Numbered from the stretch's first letter, positions 17,433-28,056 are shown. The stretch: 64,000 bases of DNA from Bradyrhizobium liaoningense (GCF_018130785.1 NZ_JAFCJT010000013.1:62001-126000); one strand, 5' to 3'. Program-made: numbers and translations. Notes: generated by a model not told the origin, from the letters alone.

Positions 17433-18833
17433 ATGGCTACCTACGATCTCGTCGTCATCGGCACCGGACCTGGCGGTTATGTCTGCGCGGTGCGCGCAAG
17501 CCAGCTCGGCATGAAGGTCGCGGTGGTCGAAAAGAACGCAACCCTCGGCGGCACCTGTCTCAATGTCGGCTGCATGCCGTCGAAGGCGCTGCTGCACGCG
17601 TCCGAAATGTTCGAGGAAGCCGGGCACTCCTTCGCCAAGATGGGTGTTTCCGTTTCCGCGCCGAAGCTCGAATTGCCGGCGATGATGAACTTCAAGCAGC
17701 AGGGCATCGACGGCAACGTCAAGGGCGTCGAGTTCCTGATGAAGAAGAACAAGGTCGACGTGCTCAAGGGCACCGGCAAGATTCTTGGCACCGGCAAGGT
17801 CGAGGTCTCCGCCGATGGCAAGTCGCAGGTCGTCGAGACCAGGAATATCGTGATCGCCACCGGCTCGGACATCGCGCGTCTCAAGGGCATCGAGATCGAC
17901 GAGAAGCGCATCGTGTCGTCGACCGGCGCGCTGTCGCTCGACAAGGTGCCCGGCAAGCTGCTGATCGTCGGCGCCGGCGTGATCGGCCTTGAGCTCGGCT
18001 CGGTGTGGAAGCGCCTCGGTGCCGAAGTCGTCGTCGTCGAATTCCTGGACCGCATCCTGCCCGGCATGGATGGCGAGATCGCCAAGCAATTCCAGCGCAT
18101 CCTGGAAAAGCAGGGCTTTGCGTTCAAGCTCGGCGCCAAGGTCACCGGCGTCGACACCACGGGCAAGTCGCTGAAGGCGACCATCGAGCCCGCGGCCGGC
18201 GGTGCTGCCGAGACGATCGAAGCCGACGTCGTTCTCGTCTGCATCGGCCGCGTGCCTTACACGGACGGGCTGGGCCTGAAGGAAGCCGGCGTTGCGCTCG
18301 ACAATCGCGGCCGCGTGCAGATCGATCCGCATTTCGCGACCAGCGTGAAGGGCGTCTATGCCATCGGCGACGTCGTCGCAGGCCCCATGCTCGCGCACAA
18401 GGCCGAGGATGAAGGCGTTGCGGTTGCGGAGATCATCGCAGGGCAGGCCGGCCACGTGAACTACGACGTTATCCCAGGCGTCGTGTATACCACGCCGGAA
18501 GTGTCCTCCGTCGGCAAGACCGAGGAGGAGCTGAAGCAGGCGGGCGTGGCTTATACCGTCGGGAAGTTTCCCTTTACCGCCAACGGCCGTTCCAAGGTCA
18601 ACCAGACCACCGATGGCTTTGTGAAGATTCTCGCAGATGCGAAGACTGATCGCGTGCTCGGCGTGCACATTATCGGCGTCGAGGCCGGCGAAATGATCCA
18701 TGAAGCCTGCGTTCTCATGGAGTTTGGCGGCAGTGCGGAGGATCTCGCGCGCACCTGCCACGCGCATCCGACCCGTTCGGAAGCCGTCAAGGAAGCCGCG
18801 CTTGCAGTGGGCAAGCGGGCCATCCATATGTAG
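17433..18833 (+). CDS. lpdA: Dihydrolipoyl dehydrogenase (E3)
   Basis: A 466-residue flavoenzyme that reoxidises the lipoyl arm of SucB and passes electrons to NAD+. It has the N-terminal FAD motif GTGPGGYVCAVRASQLG, the redox disulfide in GGTCLNVGCMPSKALL, the NAD motif GAGVIGLELGSVW, the second FAD motif YAIGDVVAGPMLAHKAEDEG and the active-site HAHPTRSE near the end. The length is standard. It closes the TCA block. The same E3 may also serve other 2-oxoacid dehydrogenases encoded elsewhere. Confidence 0.97.
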   Translation: MATYDLVVIGTGPGGYVCAVRASQLGMKVAVVEKNATLGGTCLNVGCMPSKALLHASEMFEEAGHSFAKMGVSVSAPKLELPAMMNFKQQGIDGNVKGVEFLMKKNKVDVLKGTGKILGTGKVEVSADGKSQVVETRNIVIATGSDIARLKGIEIDEKRIVSSTGALSLDKVPGKLLIVGAGVIGLELGSVWKRLGAEVVVVEFLDRILPGMDGEIAKQFQRILEKQGFAFKLGAKVTGVDTTGKSLKATIEPAAGGAAETIEADVVLVCIGRVPYTDGLGLKEAGVALDNRGRVQIDPHFATSVKGVYAIGDVVAGPMLAHKAEDEGVAVAEIIAGQAGHVNYDVIPGVVYTTPEVSSVGKTEEELKQAGVAYTVGKFPFTANGRSKVNQTTDGFVKILADAKTDRVLGVHIIGVEAGEMIHEACVLMEFGGSAEDLARTCHAHPTRSEAVKEAALAVGKRAIHM

Positions 18834-18868
18834 GCGACGCGCCCAGCGCCGAATCGGGCGGGAAACAC

Positions 18869-19399
18869 ATGCTGCGCCGCCTACTTCAACCGGTCTGGGT
18901 CCTGCTGGCGATCGTCTTCCTGATCGAAGCCTGGCTGTGGGACCATCTCGAACCGATCGTCGCGCGGGTTGTCGCAGCCATCCCGCTCGCACGCTTCAAG
19001 CAATGGCTGACCGAGCGCGTCGATGCGCTGCCGCCGGCCATGACGCTGATCGTGTTCGCGGTGCCGATCATCCCGCTGTTTCCGCTCAAGCTGATCGGCC
19101 TGTATCTGCTCACGCATGAATACTGGCTGAGCGGCGTATCCACGTTCCTGTTCGCAAAGATGCTCGGCGTCGGCGTCACCGCTTTCGTGTTCGACGTCAC
19201 GCGCGACAAGCTGATGGAGATGCACTGGTTCGAGCGGCTCTACGATCTCGTCATGAAGCTGCGCGCCAAGGCGCACCTGCTGGTCGACCCGATCAAGCGC
19301 CGCATCCGCGAGCTGATTGCCGGCAACGGCGAAGGCTGGTCGTCACGCACGCTGCGCCTGATCCAGCGTTTCCGCAAGAGCGTGCACCAGGCGCGGTGA
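18869..19399 (+). CDS. Conserved hypothetical inner-membrane protein
   Basis: A 176-residue protein with three hydrophobic segments: about residues 4-24 (PVWVLLAIVFLIEAWLW), 52-78 (MTLIVFAVPIIPLFPLKLIG) and 88-107 (STFLFAKMLGVGVTAFVF). A basic, Arg/Lys-rich C-terminal region follows, which would be cytosolic. It starts 35 bp after lpdA on the same strand, so may be read from the suc-lpd transcript. I do not recognise a family with a known function. Confidence 0.75.
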   Translation: MLRRLLQPVWVLLAIVFLIEAWLWDHLEPIVARVVAAIPLARFKQWLTERVDALPPAMTLIVFAVPIIPLFPLKLIGLYLLTHEYWLSGVSTFLFAKMLGVGVTAFVFDVTRDKLMEMHWFERLYDLVMKLRAKAHLLVDPIKRRIRELIAGNGEGWSSRTLRLIQRFRKSVHQAR

Positions 19400-19424
19400 G
19401 CGTCGGCACAATCAGTCTCTCACC

Positions 19425-19553
19425 GTCACCCTGAGGTGGCCGCTTCTTCAGCGGCCCTCGAAGGGCGACGGCTCGGCTGCATCTCGGCCGTTCATCCTTC
19501 GAAGCTTCAAGCGCAGTGCTGATGCACGGCGCTTCTCGCACCTCAGGATGACA
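19425..19553. repeat. Palindromic intergenic repeat
   Basis: Outer ends gtcaccctgaggtggc and gcacctcaggatgaca are inverted, with inner cctcgaagggcg and catccttcgaag. It sits between two convergent genes (18869-19399 plus, 19587-20177 minus) and may double as a transcription stop. Confidence 0.7.
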
Positions 19554-19586
19554 GAATTAGCAGCGTCGCGAAGTGTCTCAATTCCC

Positions 19587-20177
19587 TCAATGCAGATGCA
19601 GCAGATGCGGCCACCACAGGCCGAGCGCCGTCATGAAGAGGCCGGCGAGGGTCAGGACGCCACCGACATAGGCGAGCGCGATGATGCCGGTGATGATGGT
19701 GGCCGAGGCCAGCACGATGCCGATCTGGAAGGCGGCGGAGGCCAGCTCGAAGTGATGATATTTCGCGGTCGCCTCGTCGCGCTCGTGCTCGGCGTGCTTG
19801 GCCTTCTCGGCGAGCTGCTCGGTGCCTTCGCCGGTCTCCGGCTCGGAGCGGTAGCGCTGCGCGGTCTTGGTCCAGTCGTCGACCTGCTTCTGCACCACCG
19901 GCTTCAGGGCTTCGTCGGTGGTGGCGGCGAGCGTGAGCTTGCCCTGCTCGGACGCTGTCAGCACCACGGTGCGGCGGATGGTCTTGGCCTGGAAGAACGC
20001 CCAGAGATTGGCGGCCTCGACGTTCTTGCTGATCGATTCGGTCTGGGCGCCCTTGCCGAGCGTTTCCGAGATCGCCAGGAACAGCGCCAGAATGGCGATC
20101 AGAAGCGCGATTTTCTTGTTCGAGCCGGACGCGTGTTCGGCGTGCTCGGCATGCTCCATGCTTTCATGTGCGCTCAT
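19587..20177 (-). CDS. DUF4337-like membrane protein
   Basis: A 196-residue protein. The first 18 residues are His/Glu-rich (ESMEHAEHAEHASG), then comes one membrane helix (KIALLIAILALFLAISETLG). A long, probably alpha-helical middle (about residues 45-135) follows, and two C-terminal helices (FQIGIVLASATIITGIIALA and GVLTLAGLFMTALGLWWPHL). This order matches what I know of DUF4337 proteins. The ATG at 20175-20177 is chosen because AGGAGGGGAATC precedes it. The function of the family is unknown. The gene is convergent with the one at 18869 and lies just after xerC, read the same way. Confidence 0.75.
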   Translation of the reverse strand: MSAHESMEHAEHAEHASGSNKKIALLIAILALFLAISETLGKGAQTESISKNVEAANLWAFFQAKTIRRTVVLTASEQGKLTLAATTDEALKPVVQKQVDDWTKTAQRYRSEPETGEGTEQLAEKAKHAEHERDEATAKYHHFELASAAFQIGIVLASATIITGIIALAYVGGVLTLAGLFMTALGLWWPHLLHLH

Positions 20178-20266
20178 GATTCCCCTCCTGTTCGGTTCCG
20201 CACGATTGACCGAACCGTGCGGCCGGCGCAAGGGGCATGCTTGCTATGACAGCTTGATGTCAGGAT

Positions 20267-21232
20267 TCAGCGCCGCGGATGCGCGCTCGCATAGACTTCG
20301 AGCAGCCGCTCGGAATCGATCCCGGTATAGATCTGCGTGGTCGAGAGCGAGGAGTGACCCAACAACTCCTGGATCGCGCGCAGATCGCCGCCACGTGACA
20401 ATAGATGCGTGGCGAAGGAGTGCCGCAGCGCATGCGGCGTCGCGCTGTCAGGCAGGCCGAGCGCGCCGCGCAGCCGCTCCATCGCGAGCTGGATGATGCG
20501 CGGGCTCAAGGGACCGCCGCGCGCGCCGACGAAGATCGGGCCTTCGGCGGGCAGTGGATACGGGCACGCCGCGACGTACTCTTGCACGAGCTCGAGCACG
20601 TTCTGGAGCACCGGCACCATGCGGGTCTTGTTGCCTTTGCCGGTGACGATCAACACGTCGCCTTCGCCGGGACGCGGCACCTCGCGGCGCTTCAGGCCGA
20701 GCGCTTCGGAGATGCGCAGGCCCGAGCCATACAGCAGCGCCATCACGGCGGCATCGCGCACCAGAATCCAGGTTTCGCGATCCTCGCCGGCGCGCTCGTC
20801 GGCATCAGCAAGACGTTTTGCGGATACCATCGGCAAGGGTTTCGGCAAGGTCTTGGCCACCTTGGGCGCGCGGATCGCGGAGAGTGCGCCCACCTTGCCC
20901 TTGCCTTCGCGCTCGAGGAAGCGTCCGAAGGAACGCAGGCCCGCCAGCGCGCGCATCAGCGAGCGGCCGGCAATGTCGTCGGCGCGGCGCATCGCCATGA
21001 AGGCGCGGATGTCGGTGGCTTCCAGCGCGGCAAAGCGCGCCAGCGTCACGCGCTCGCCCCAATGGGCGCAGAGAAAATCCAGGCATTGCCGCAAGTCGCG
21101 GCCATAGGCCTCCAGCGTTTTCGGCGACAGCCGCCGCTCGGCGCCGAGATGCGACAGCCAGCGCGTCATCTCCTGCGCGATGTCAGGATCGGCGCTGGCG
21201 AGCTCGATTGGGGGGGCGGCCGCTTTGCTCAT
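20267..21232 (-). CDS. xerC: Tyrosine recombinase XerC
   Basis: A 321-residue tyrosine recombinase that, with XerD, resolves chromosome dimers at dif. The N-terminal SAM-like core-binding domain contains RRLSPKTLEAYGRDLRQ. The catalytic domain has GSGLRISEALGL (first Arg), the Lys strand region VTGKGNKTRMVPV, HALRHSFATHLL (His-x-x-Arg), LGHSSLSTTQIYT (final His and the nucleophilic Tyr). It is divergent from priA, as in related genomes, so I call it chromosomal XerC rather than a phage integrase. The ATG at 21230-21232 gives a normal length. Confidence 0.92.
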   Translation of the reverse strand: MSKAAAPPIELASADPDIAQEMTRWLSHLGAERRLSPKTLEAYGRDLRQCLDFLCAHWGERVTLARFAALEATDIRAFMAMRRADDIAGRSLMRALAGLRSFGRFLEREGKGKVGALSAIRAPKVAKTLPKPLPMVSAKRLADADERAGEDRETWILVRDAAVMALLYGSGLRISEALGLKRREVPRPGEGDVLIVTGKGNKTRMVPVLQNVLELVQEYVAACPYPLPAEGPIFVGARGGPLSPRIIQLAMERLRGALGLPDSATPHALRHSFATHLLSRGGDLRAIQELLGHSSLSTTQIYTGIDSERLLEVYASAHPRR

Positions 21233-21353
21233 GCGCTCTGGACGTGGTGATTCCACTCAGTATATCGCATCACACTCGTTTATCGTTCGCTAAGGCCGCC
21301 TCAGAACGCTAGCCTTCAGGCCCCGGGTTCCGATTCTCCCTCCAAGATCATTG

Positions 21354-23564
21354 ATGGATCATTCGTCGCGCAGCACGACCGTCCCCGCCAACGCGACCCG
21401 CATGGTCGACGTGCTGGTGCCGGTCGCACTCGACCAGACCTATTCCTACAAGGTGCCGCGCGGGATGGAGCTCAAGGCAGGCGATCTCGTCGGCGTGCCG
21501 CTTGGGCCCCGCGAGGTGCTCGCCGTGGTCTGGGCGGAAAACGCCAATCCCGACCCGCGCCTGCACAACCGCCTCAAGGAGGTCAGCGAAAAGCTCGACA
21601 TCCCGCCTCTGAAGCCGGAACTGCGCTCGGTCGTGGATTGGGTCGCCAATTACACGCTGAGCCCGCGCGGCATGGTGCTGCGGATGTGCCTGCGCATGGG
21701 CGAGAACCTCGGCCCCGAGCGGGTGCGCGCCGGCGTGCGCCTGGTCGGCGATCCGCCGCGGCGGCTGACGCCGGCGCGGCAGCGCCTGATCGAGGTGCTG
21801 TCGGACCGGCTGCTGCACGGCAAGTCCGAAGCGGCGAAGGAAGCAGGGGTCTCGGCCGGCGTGATCGACGGCCTCGTCGACGAAGGCACGCTCACGGTCG
21901 AGCCGATGCCGCCGCCTCCGCCGCCGCCGGCCCCCGATCCGGATTTCGGCCGGCCGGATTTTTCGCCGCTCCAGCGCAGCGCTGCGGATACGATGCGCGC
22001 GCTTGCGGCCAACGGCACGTTCCATGTCGCGCTGCTCGACGGCGTCACCGGCTCAGGCAAGACCGAGGTTTACTTCGAAGCTGTGGCCGAGGCGATCCGT
22101 CGCGGAAAACAATCGCTGATCCTGATGCCGGAGATCGCGCTGACCGGCCAGTTCCTCGACCGCTTCGCGCAGCGCTTTGGCGTGCGGCCGCTGGAATGGC
22201 ATTCCGAGCTGACGCCACGGACCCGCGCGCGCAATTGGGCCGCGATCTCCGAAGGCAGTGCGCCGGTCGTGGTCGGCGCGCGCTCGGCGCTGTTTCTGCC
22301 TTACACCAATCTCGGCCTGATCGTGGTCGATGAAGAGCATGACCAGGCCTACAAGCAGGACGAGGGCGTGCATTATCACGCCCGCGACATGGCGGTGGTG
22401 CGCGCGCATATCGCAAAGATCCCGATCGTGCTGGCCTCCGCCACGCCGTCGGTCGAATCCGAGGTCAATGCGCGCAAGAACCGCTATCAGCGCATCGCGC
22501 TGCCCTCGCGCTTCGGCGGCCAGCACATGCCGCATATCGAGGCCATCGACATGCGCCGCGAGCCGCCGGCGCGCGGCCGCTTCATCTCGCCGCGCCTGGC
22601 CTCCGAGATCAGAACCGCGATCGAGAAGCGCGAGCAGGCGCTGCTGTTCCTCAATCGCCGCGGCTATGCGCCGCTGACGCTGTGCCGTGCTTGCGGCCAT
22701 CGCTTCGCCTGCACCATCTGCGATGCCTGGCTGGTCGATCACCGCTTCCGCCAGCGGCTGGTCTGCCATCACTGCGGTTTCTCGATGCCGCGCCCGCAGA
22801 TCTGCCCGCATTGTGCGGCGGAAGAATCGCTGGTCGCGGTCGGGCCCGGCGTCGAGCGCTTGCAGGAGGAGGCGGCCGCGCTATTTCCCGAGGCGCGCAC
22901 CATGGTGCTGTCGAGCGATCTCATCACCTCGATCGAGACGATGCGCTCCGAGCTTGCCGAGATCGCGGAGGGCCGCGTCGATATCATCATCGGCACCCAG
23001 CTTGTCGCCAAGGGCCACAACTTTCCGCGGCTCAATCTCGTCGGCGTGGTCGATGCGGATCTGGGCCTGTCCAACGGCGATCCGCGCGCGTCGGAACGCA
23101 CCTGGCAGCTGCTCAACCAGGTGATCGGCCGCGCCGGGCGCGAGCAGGGCCGCGGCGTCGGCTATCTCCAGACCCACCAGCCCGATCATCCCGTGATGAA
23201 GGCGCTGATCGCCTGCGACCGCGAGGCCTTCTACGACAGCGAGATCGATCTGCGCGAGCGCACGCTCTATCCGCCGTTCGGACGGCTCGCGAGCCTGATC
23301 ATTTCGGCAGGCGACCGTCCGAGCGCCGAAGGTTTGGGGCGCCGCCTCGTTGCGCTCGCGCCGCGCGACGAACGCGTGGTGGTGCTGGGGCCGGCGGAAG
23401 CCCCGCTTGCGGTGATCAAGGGCCGCTACCGCTTCCGTATCCTGGTGAAATCGGCGCGCGGTTTCGATCTGTCGGACTATTTGCGCAACTGGCTGGCCGT
23501 CTGCCCGAAGCCGAAGGGCAATCAAAAGCTCGAGGTGGACGTCGACCCGCAGAGCTTTTTGTAG
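21354..23564 (+). CDS. priA: Primosomal protein N' (PriA helicase)
   Basis: A 736-residue superfamily 2 helicase that restarts stalled replication forks. The N-terminal DNA-binding domain includes VLVPVALDQTYSYKVP. The helicase part has Walker A VTGSGKTEVYFEA, the DEEH-type box VVDEEHDQAYKQ, and the later GTQLVAKGHNFP and QVIGRAGREQGRG motifs. Two zinc-binding clusters are intact, CRACGHRFACTIC and CHHCGF with CPHC. An ATG at 21402 (MVDVLVPVAL) is an alternative start. It is divergent from xerC with about 120 bp between them. Confidence 0.95.
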   Translation: MDHSSRSTTVPANATRMVDVLVPVALDQTYSYKVPRGMELKAGDLVGVPLGPREVLAVVWAENANPDPRLHNRLKEVSEKLDIPPLKPELRSVVDWVANYTLSPRGMVLRMCLRMGENLGPERVRAGVRLVGDPPRRLTPARQRLIEVLSDRLLHGKSEAAKEAGVSAGVIDGLVDEGTLTVEPMPPPPPPPAPDPDFGRPDFSPLQRSAADTMRALAANGTFHVALLDGVTGSGKTEVYFEAVAEAIRRGKQSLILMPEIALTGQFLDRFAQRFGVRPLEWHSELTPRTRARNWAAISEGSAPVVVGARSALFLPYTNLGLIVVDEEHDQAYKQDEGVHYHARDMAVVRAHIAKIPIVLASATPSVESEVNARKNRYQRIALPSRFGGQHMPHIEAIDMRREPPARGRFISPRLASEIRTAIEKREQALLFLNRRGYAPLTLCRACGHRFACTICDAWLVDHRFRQRLVCHHCGFSMPRPQICPHCAAEESLVAVGPGVERLQEEAAALFPEARTMVLSSDLITSIETMRSELAEIAEGRVDIIIGTQLVAKGHNFPRLNLVGVVDADLGLSNGDPRASERTWQLLNQVIGRAGREQGRGVGYLQTHQPDHPVMKALIACDREAFYDSEIDLRERTLYPPFGRLASLIISAGDRPSAEGLGRRLVALAPRDERVVVLGPAEAPLAVIKGRYRFRILVKSARGFDLSDYLRNWLAVCPKPKGNQKLEVDVDPQSFL

Positions 23565-23588
23565 GGCTGTCGCCGCCACATCCTCCCC

Positions 23589-23691
23589 CGTCATTCCGGG
23601 GCGCGACGAAGTCGCGAGCCCGGAATCCATTCACCCACCGGCTCTGTCGTTCGATGGATTCCGGGTTCGCGCTCGCGCGCCCCGGAATGAC
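23589..23691. repeat. Palindromic intergenic repeat (family A)
   Basis: Ends cgtcattccggggcgc and gcgccccggaatgac are inverted, with inner gcccggaatccatt and tggattccgggtt. It is the same element as at 7997-8108. It lies between the convergent genes priA and rlpA. Confidence 0.75.
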
Positions 23692-23694
23692 AAA

Positions 23695-23731
23695 CAAAAA
23701 AACCCGCCGTCCCCCAAGACGGCGGGCTTGC
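23695..23731 (-). terminator. Rho-independent terminator of the rlpA-like gene
   Basis: Perfect 9-bp arms CCCGCCGTC (23703-23711) and GACGGCGGG (23718-23726) enclose a 6-nt loop. Eight As at 23695-23702 give a strong T-run on the minus strand. Confidence 0.85.
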
Positions 23732-23804
23732 TTCACCTGCGCTGATCCCGCCGCTCACACGCCCATGCGGACGTTGACGGGAACCGTGAGGTGGCGGTCG
23801 CGCC

Positions 23805-24314
23805 TTACGAGACGACCTCCGCGGTGACGCGGCCGACGCCGGCGCCGGTGAGGCCGATGGCGCGGGCAGCACCCGTCGAGAGGTCGAGGACACGGCCGCG
23901 AATGAACGGGCCACGGTCGTTGATGGTGACGATGACGCTCGAGCCGCCATGGGTGACGCGCAGCTTGGTGCCGAACGGCAGCGAACGATGCGCTGCGGTC
24001 ATGGCGTTCTGGTTGAAGCGCTGGCCCGAGGCGGTGCGGCTGCCGGACTCGTTGCCGTAATAGGAGGCCATGCCGGAGAAGCTGCGGCCCGTGCCCGACG
24101 ACGGCGTCATCGACGCATTGGCGTTGCGCCAATCGGAGGTCGTATTGGCGTCGTTCTGGGCGTGGTGGCGGTGATGATGGTGAGAGTACCGGTGGTGATG
24201 CCGGGATTTAGCGGAAGCTTCGGTGGCGGTTCCACCGACGAGGAGAGTGGCGGCAACGAAAGCCAGCGCCGTGCGCGGCCGGGTCACAGTGCCCAGCGTC
24301 TTCAAAGACAGCAT
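23805..24314 (-). CDS. rlpA: RlpA-like septal ring lytic transglycosylase with His-rich segment
   Basis: A 169-residue exported protein. A hydrophobic signal segment (about residues 14-35, ALAFVAATLLVGGTATEASA) is followed by a His-rich stretch with nine His between residues 39 and 51, then the double-psi beta-barrel RlpA domain. Typical motifs are GMASYYGNESGSRTASG, FNQNAMTAAHRSLPFGT, VTINDRGPFIRGRVLDLS and AARAIGLTGAGVGRV. RlpA proteins cleave denuded peptidoglycan strands at the septum in Pseudomonas. No SPOR domain and no lipobox cysteine is present, so this is a short form. A candidate CtrA site lies 180 bp upstream. Confidence 0.85.
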   Translation of the reverse strand: MLSLKTLGTVTRPRTALAFVAATLLVGGTATEASAKSRHHHRYSHHHHRHHAQNDANTTSDWRNANASMTPSSGTGRSFSGMASYYGNESGSRTASGQRFNQNAMTAAHRSLPFGTKLRVTHGGSSVIVTINDRGPFIRGRVLDLSTGAARAIGLTGAGVGRVTAEVVS

Positions 24315-24949
24315 TTAATGGTCCCTAAGCTAGTATTGCCACATTTGTGGCAAGTGAGCCCCCATCAAGTTGTGAGCGGGTCCGCGTTTCGATTCCTAAT
24401 GAGGCGTGAATTGGGCAGTAAATCTGTTCTATGTCGTCATGAAATATCTTGTTACCGGTAGCCGATATTCAGCCGACGTTCCGTATGTTTCGACTTTAAC
24501 GATTCGTTAACCTACGAATTACTTGCAAATACTGTAGATCAAAGTTGTTGTTCCAGATGTTTAGAATTCGGTAAGTATTCGGAGGTGGGGCTGACGAGGT
24601 CGGAGTCACGCCTCTGCGATCTGTGTTCATGGCGGCTATGCGCTGAGGGCAGGAACAAATGGGCGCTTGGCCGCGGCAATGCTCGCAGCAATTCCGCGGC
24701 GTGGCAGGTCGTTGACGCCACGCGATCGGCTGCGACGAACTGGCGACAGAAGGTCGTGCCTTTAATTTGGCGTCATGTTGCACGTGCGCGCCTGCTATGT
24801 TAGCAAAGCCGCGATTTTAACGGATCCGGCACCTCCCGTGTCGGCCGAAAATCGAAGTCCCGCTTGAATTCCAAGGGCTTGGATCGCTTGGCGCCGCGTT
24901 GTGGCGACGGTTTTTCCCTTGCGAGTTTGACAGCAAAAAGAGCGCGTCT
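24315..24949. other. 635-bp intergenic region between rlpA and atpH
   Basis: The stretch is notably AT-rich around 24430-24580 compared with its surroundings. It must hold the divergent promoters for rlpA (minus) and the atp operon (plus). It contains the TTAA-N7-TTAA site at 24496. I see no convincing gene, tRNA or repeat here; short open frames on both strands have no family features. Confidence 0.7.
24496..24511. promoter_or_regulatory. Candidate CtrA-binding site (TTAA-N7-TTAAC)
   Basis: The bases TTAACGATTCGTTAAC match the known CtrA consensus TTAA-N7-TTAA(C) and also form a perfect 7-bp inverted repeat. It is 182 bp upstream of the rlpA start and about 440 bp upstream of atpH. A cell-cycle site before a septal-ring gene makes sense biologically. 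The match is to a short consensus, so chance cannot be ruled out. Confidence 0.5.
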
Positions 24950-25509
24950 GTGGCTGCAGAAGATACGTCCGTTTCCGGTGTGTCGGGCCGTTATGCAACG
25001 GCCTTGTTTGAACTGGCCCGCGACCAGAATGTGGTCGACGAGGTCAAGGCCGATCTCGACAAATTCGAGGGTTTGCTGAACGAAAGCGCCGATCTGAAGC
25101 GCCTCGTCCGCAGCCCGGTGTTCGCGGCCGATACCCAGTCCAAGGCCCTCTCGGCCGTGCTGGACAAGGCGGGCATCGCCGGCATCTCCGCCAATTTCCT
25201 CAAGGTCCTGACCGCCAACCGCCGCCTGTTCGCGGTGGCCGATGTCATTCGCGCCTATCGCGCCCTCGTCGCCAAGTTCAAGGGCGAGGCGACCGCCGAC
25301 GTCACCGTGGCGGAGGCGCTCTCGGACAAGAATCTCGACGCCCTCAAGGTTGCCCTGAAGTCGGTGACCGGCAAGGACGTCGCGCTCAACGTGAAGGTGG
25401 ATCCCTCGATTATCGGCGGCCTCGTGGTCAAGCTTGGCAGCCGCATGATCGATAGTTCGCTTCGCACCAAACTCAATTCGATCAAGCACGCGATGAAAGA
25501 GGCAGGCTG

Positions 25510-25510
<1 letters not shown>
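24950..25510 (+). CDS. atpH: F1 ATP synthase delta subunit
   Basis: A 186-residue delta (OSCP-like) subunit that links F1 to the peripheral stalk. The GTG at 24950 is chosen so the protein begins VAAEDTSVSGVSGRYATALF, as I recall for Bradyrhizobium homologues; no strong ribosome site precedes it. The conserved C-terminal segment VDPSIIGGLVVKLGSRMIDSS is present. It heads the F1 operon. Its stop overlaps the atpA start (TGATG), so the two are translationally coupled. Confidence 0.93.
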
Positions 25511-27039
<1,529 letters not shown>

Positions 27040-27043
27040 GTGC

Positions 27044-27129
27044 CGTCATGGCCGGGCTTTTCCCGGCCATCCACGTCTGACGGCGTGTGAGGCACCACGT
27101 GGATGCCCGGGACGAGCCCGGGCATGACG
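27044..27129. repeat. Palindromic repeat inside the atp operon (family B)
   Basis: Ends cgtcatggccgggcttttcc and gggcatgacga are inverted, with inner catccacgt/acgtggatg. The same element is at 42954-43039. It begins 5 bp after the atpA stop and occupies most of the 141-bp atpA-atpG gap. Confidence 0.8.
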
Positions 27130-27180
27130 ACTGGATAGGTTTGCGATCAGGCCAAAGGGTCGGATCGTCGGGGACGAAGA

Positions 27181-28056
27181 ATGGCGTCACTTAAAGACAT
27201 GCGCGTCCGCATCGCCTCCACCAAGGCGACGCAGAAGATCACCAAGGCGATGCAGATGGTCGCGGCGTCGAGGTTGCGCCGCGCCCAGCAAGCGGCCGAG
27301 GCGGCGCGGCCCTATGCCGACAAGATGAGCGCGGTGATCTCCAACATCGCCAGCGCCGCTGCCAGTTCGCCCGGCGCGCCGGCGCTGCTCACCGGCACCG
27401 GCAGGGACCAGGTTCACCTGCTGCTGGTCTGCACCGGCGAGCGCGGCCTGTCCGGCGCTTTCAACTCCTCGATCGTGCGCCTAGCGCGTGAGCGCGCACT
27501 GGCGCTGATGAACGAGGGCAAGGAAGTCAAATTCTTCTGTGTCGGCCGCAAGGGCTATGAGCAGCTCCGCCGCCAGTTCGACAAGCAGATCGTCGAGCAC
27601 CTCGACCTGCGCAGCGTCCGTCAGCTCGGCTTCGTCAATGCCGAGGACATCGCCAAGAAGGTGCTGGCCCGTTTCGACAGCGGCGAGTTCGACGTCTGCA
27701 CGTTGTTCTACGCGCAGTTCAAGTCGGTGATTGCCCAAATTCCGACCGCGCAGCAGATCATTCCGTTGACCGTGGAAGAAAAGGCGGCGGACGCGCCGTC
27801 GACGTCCTACGAATATGAGCCGGAGGAAGACGAGCTTCTCTCCCGCCTGTTGCCGCGCAATATCGCGGTGCAGATCTTCCGCGCGCTGCTGGAAAACAAC
27901 GCTTCGTTCTATGGCGCTCAGATGAGCTCGATGGACAACGCCACCCGCAACGCCGGTGAAATGATTCGCAAGCAAACCCAGATCTACAACCGAACCCGTC
28001 AGGCCCAGATCACCAAGGAGCTGATCGAGATCATCTCCGGCGCCGAGGCGATCTGA
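27181..28056 (+). CDS. atpG: F1 ATP synthase gamma subunit
   Basis: A 291-residue central-stalk rotor subunit. The N-terminal coiled helix starts MASLKDMRVRIASTKATQKI, GERGLSGAFNSSIVR marks the Rossmann-like middle domain, and the C-terminal helix SSMDNATRNAGEMIRKQT is the family signature. The length is as usual for alphaproteobacteria. It lies between atpA and atpD in the standard order. Confidence 0.97.
   Translation: MASLKDMRVRIASTKATQKITKAMQMVAASRLRRAQQAAEAARPYADKMSAVISNIASAAASSPGAPALLTGTGRDQVHLLLVCTGERGLSGAFNSSIVRLARERALALMNEGKEVKFFCVGRKGYEQLRRQFDKQIVEHLDLRSVRQLGFVNAEDIAKKVLARFDSGEFDVCTLFYAQFKSVIAQIPTAQQIIPLTVEEKAADAPSTSYEYEPEEDELLSRLLPRNIAVQIFRALLENNASFYGAQMSSMDNATRNAGEMIRKQTQIYNRTRQAQITKELIEIISGAEAI

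Noticed and set aside
17052..18992. Long minus-strand open frame opposite the SDR and lpdA genes
   Set aside because: Same antisense codon-bias artefact; lpdA on the plus strand has all its motifs.
20267..21232. Tyrosine recombinase as a phage or island integrase
   Set aside because: Length, motifs and the divergent priA neighbour fit chromosomal XerC; there is no tRNA or attachment site next to it.
24778..24801. TTGCAC and TATGTT as a promoter for the atp operon
   Set aside because: The spacer is only 12 bp, too short for a sigma-70 promoter.
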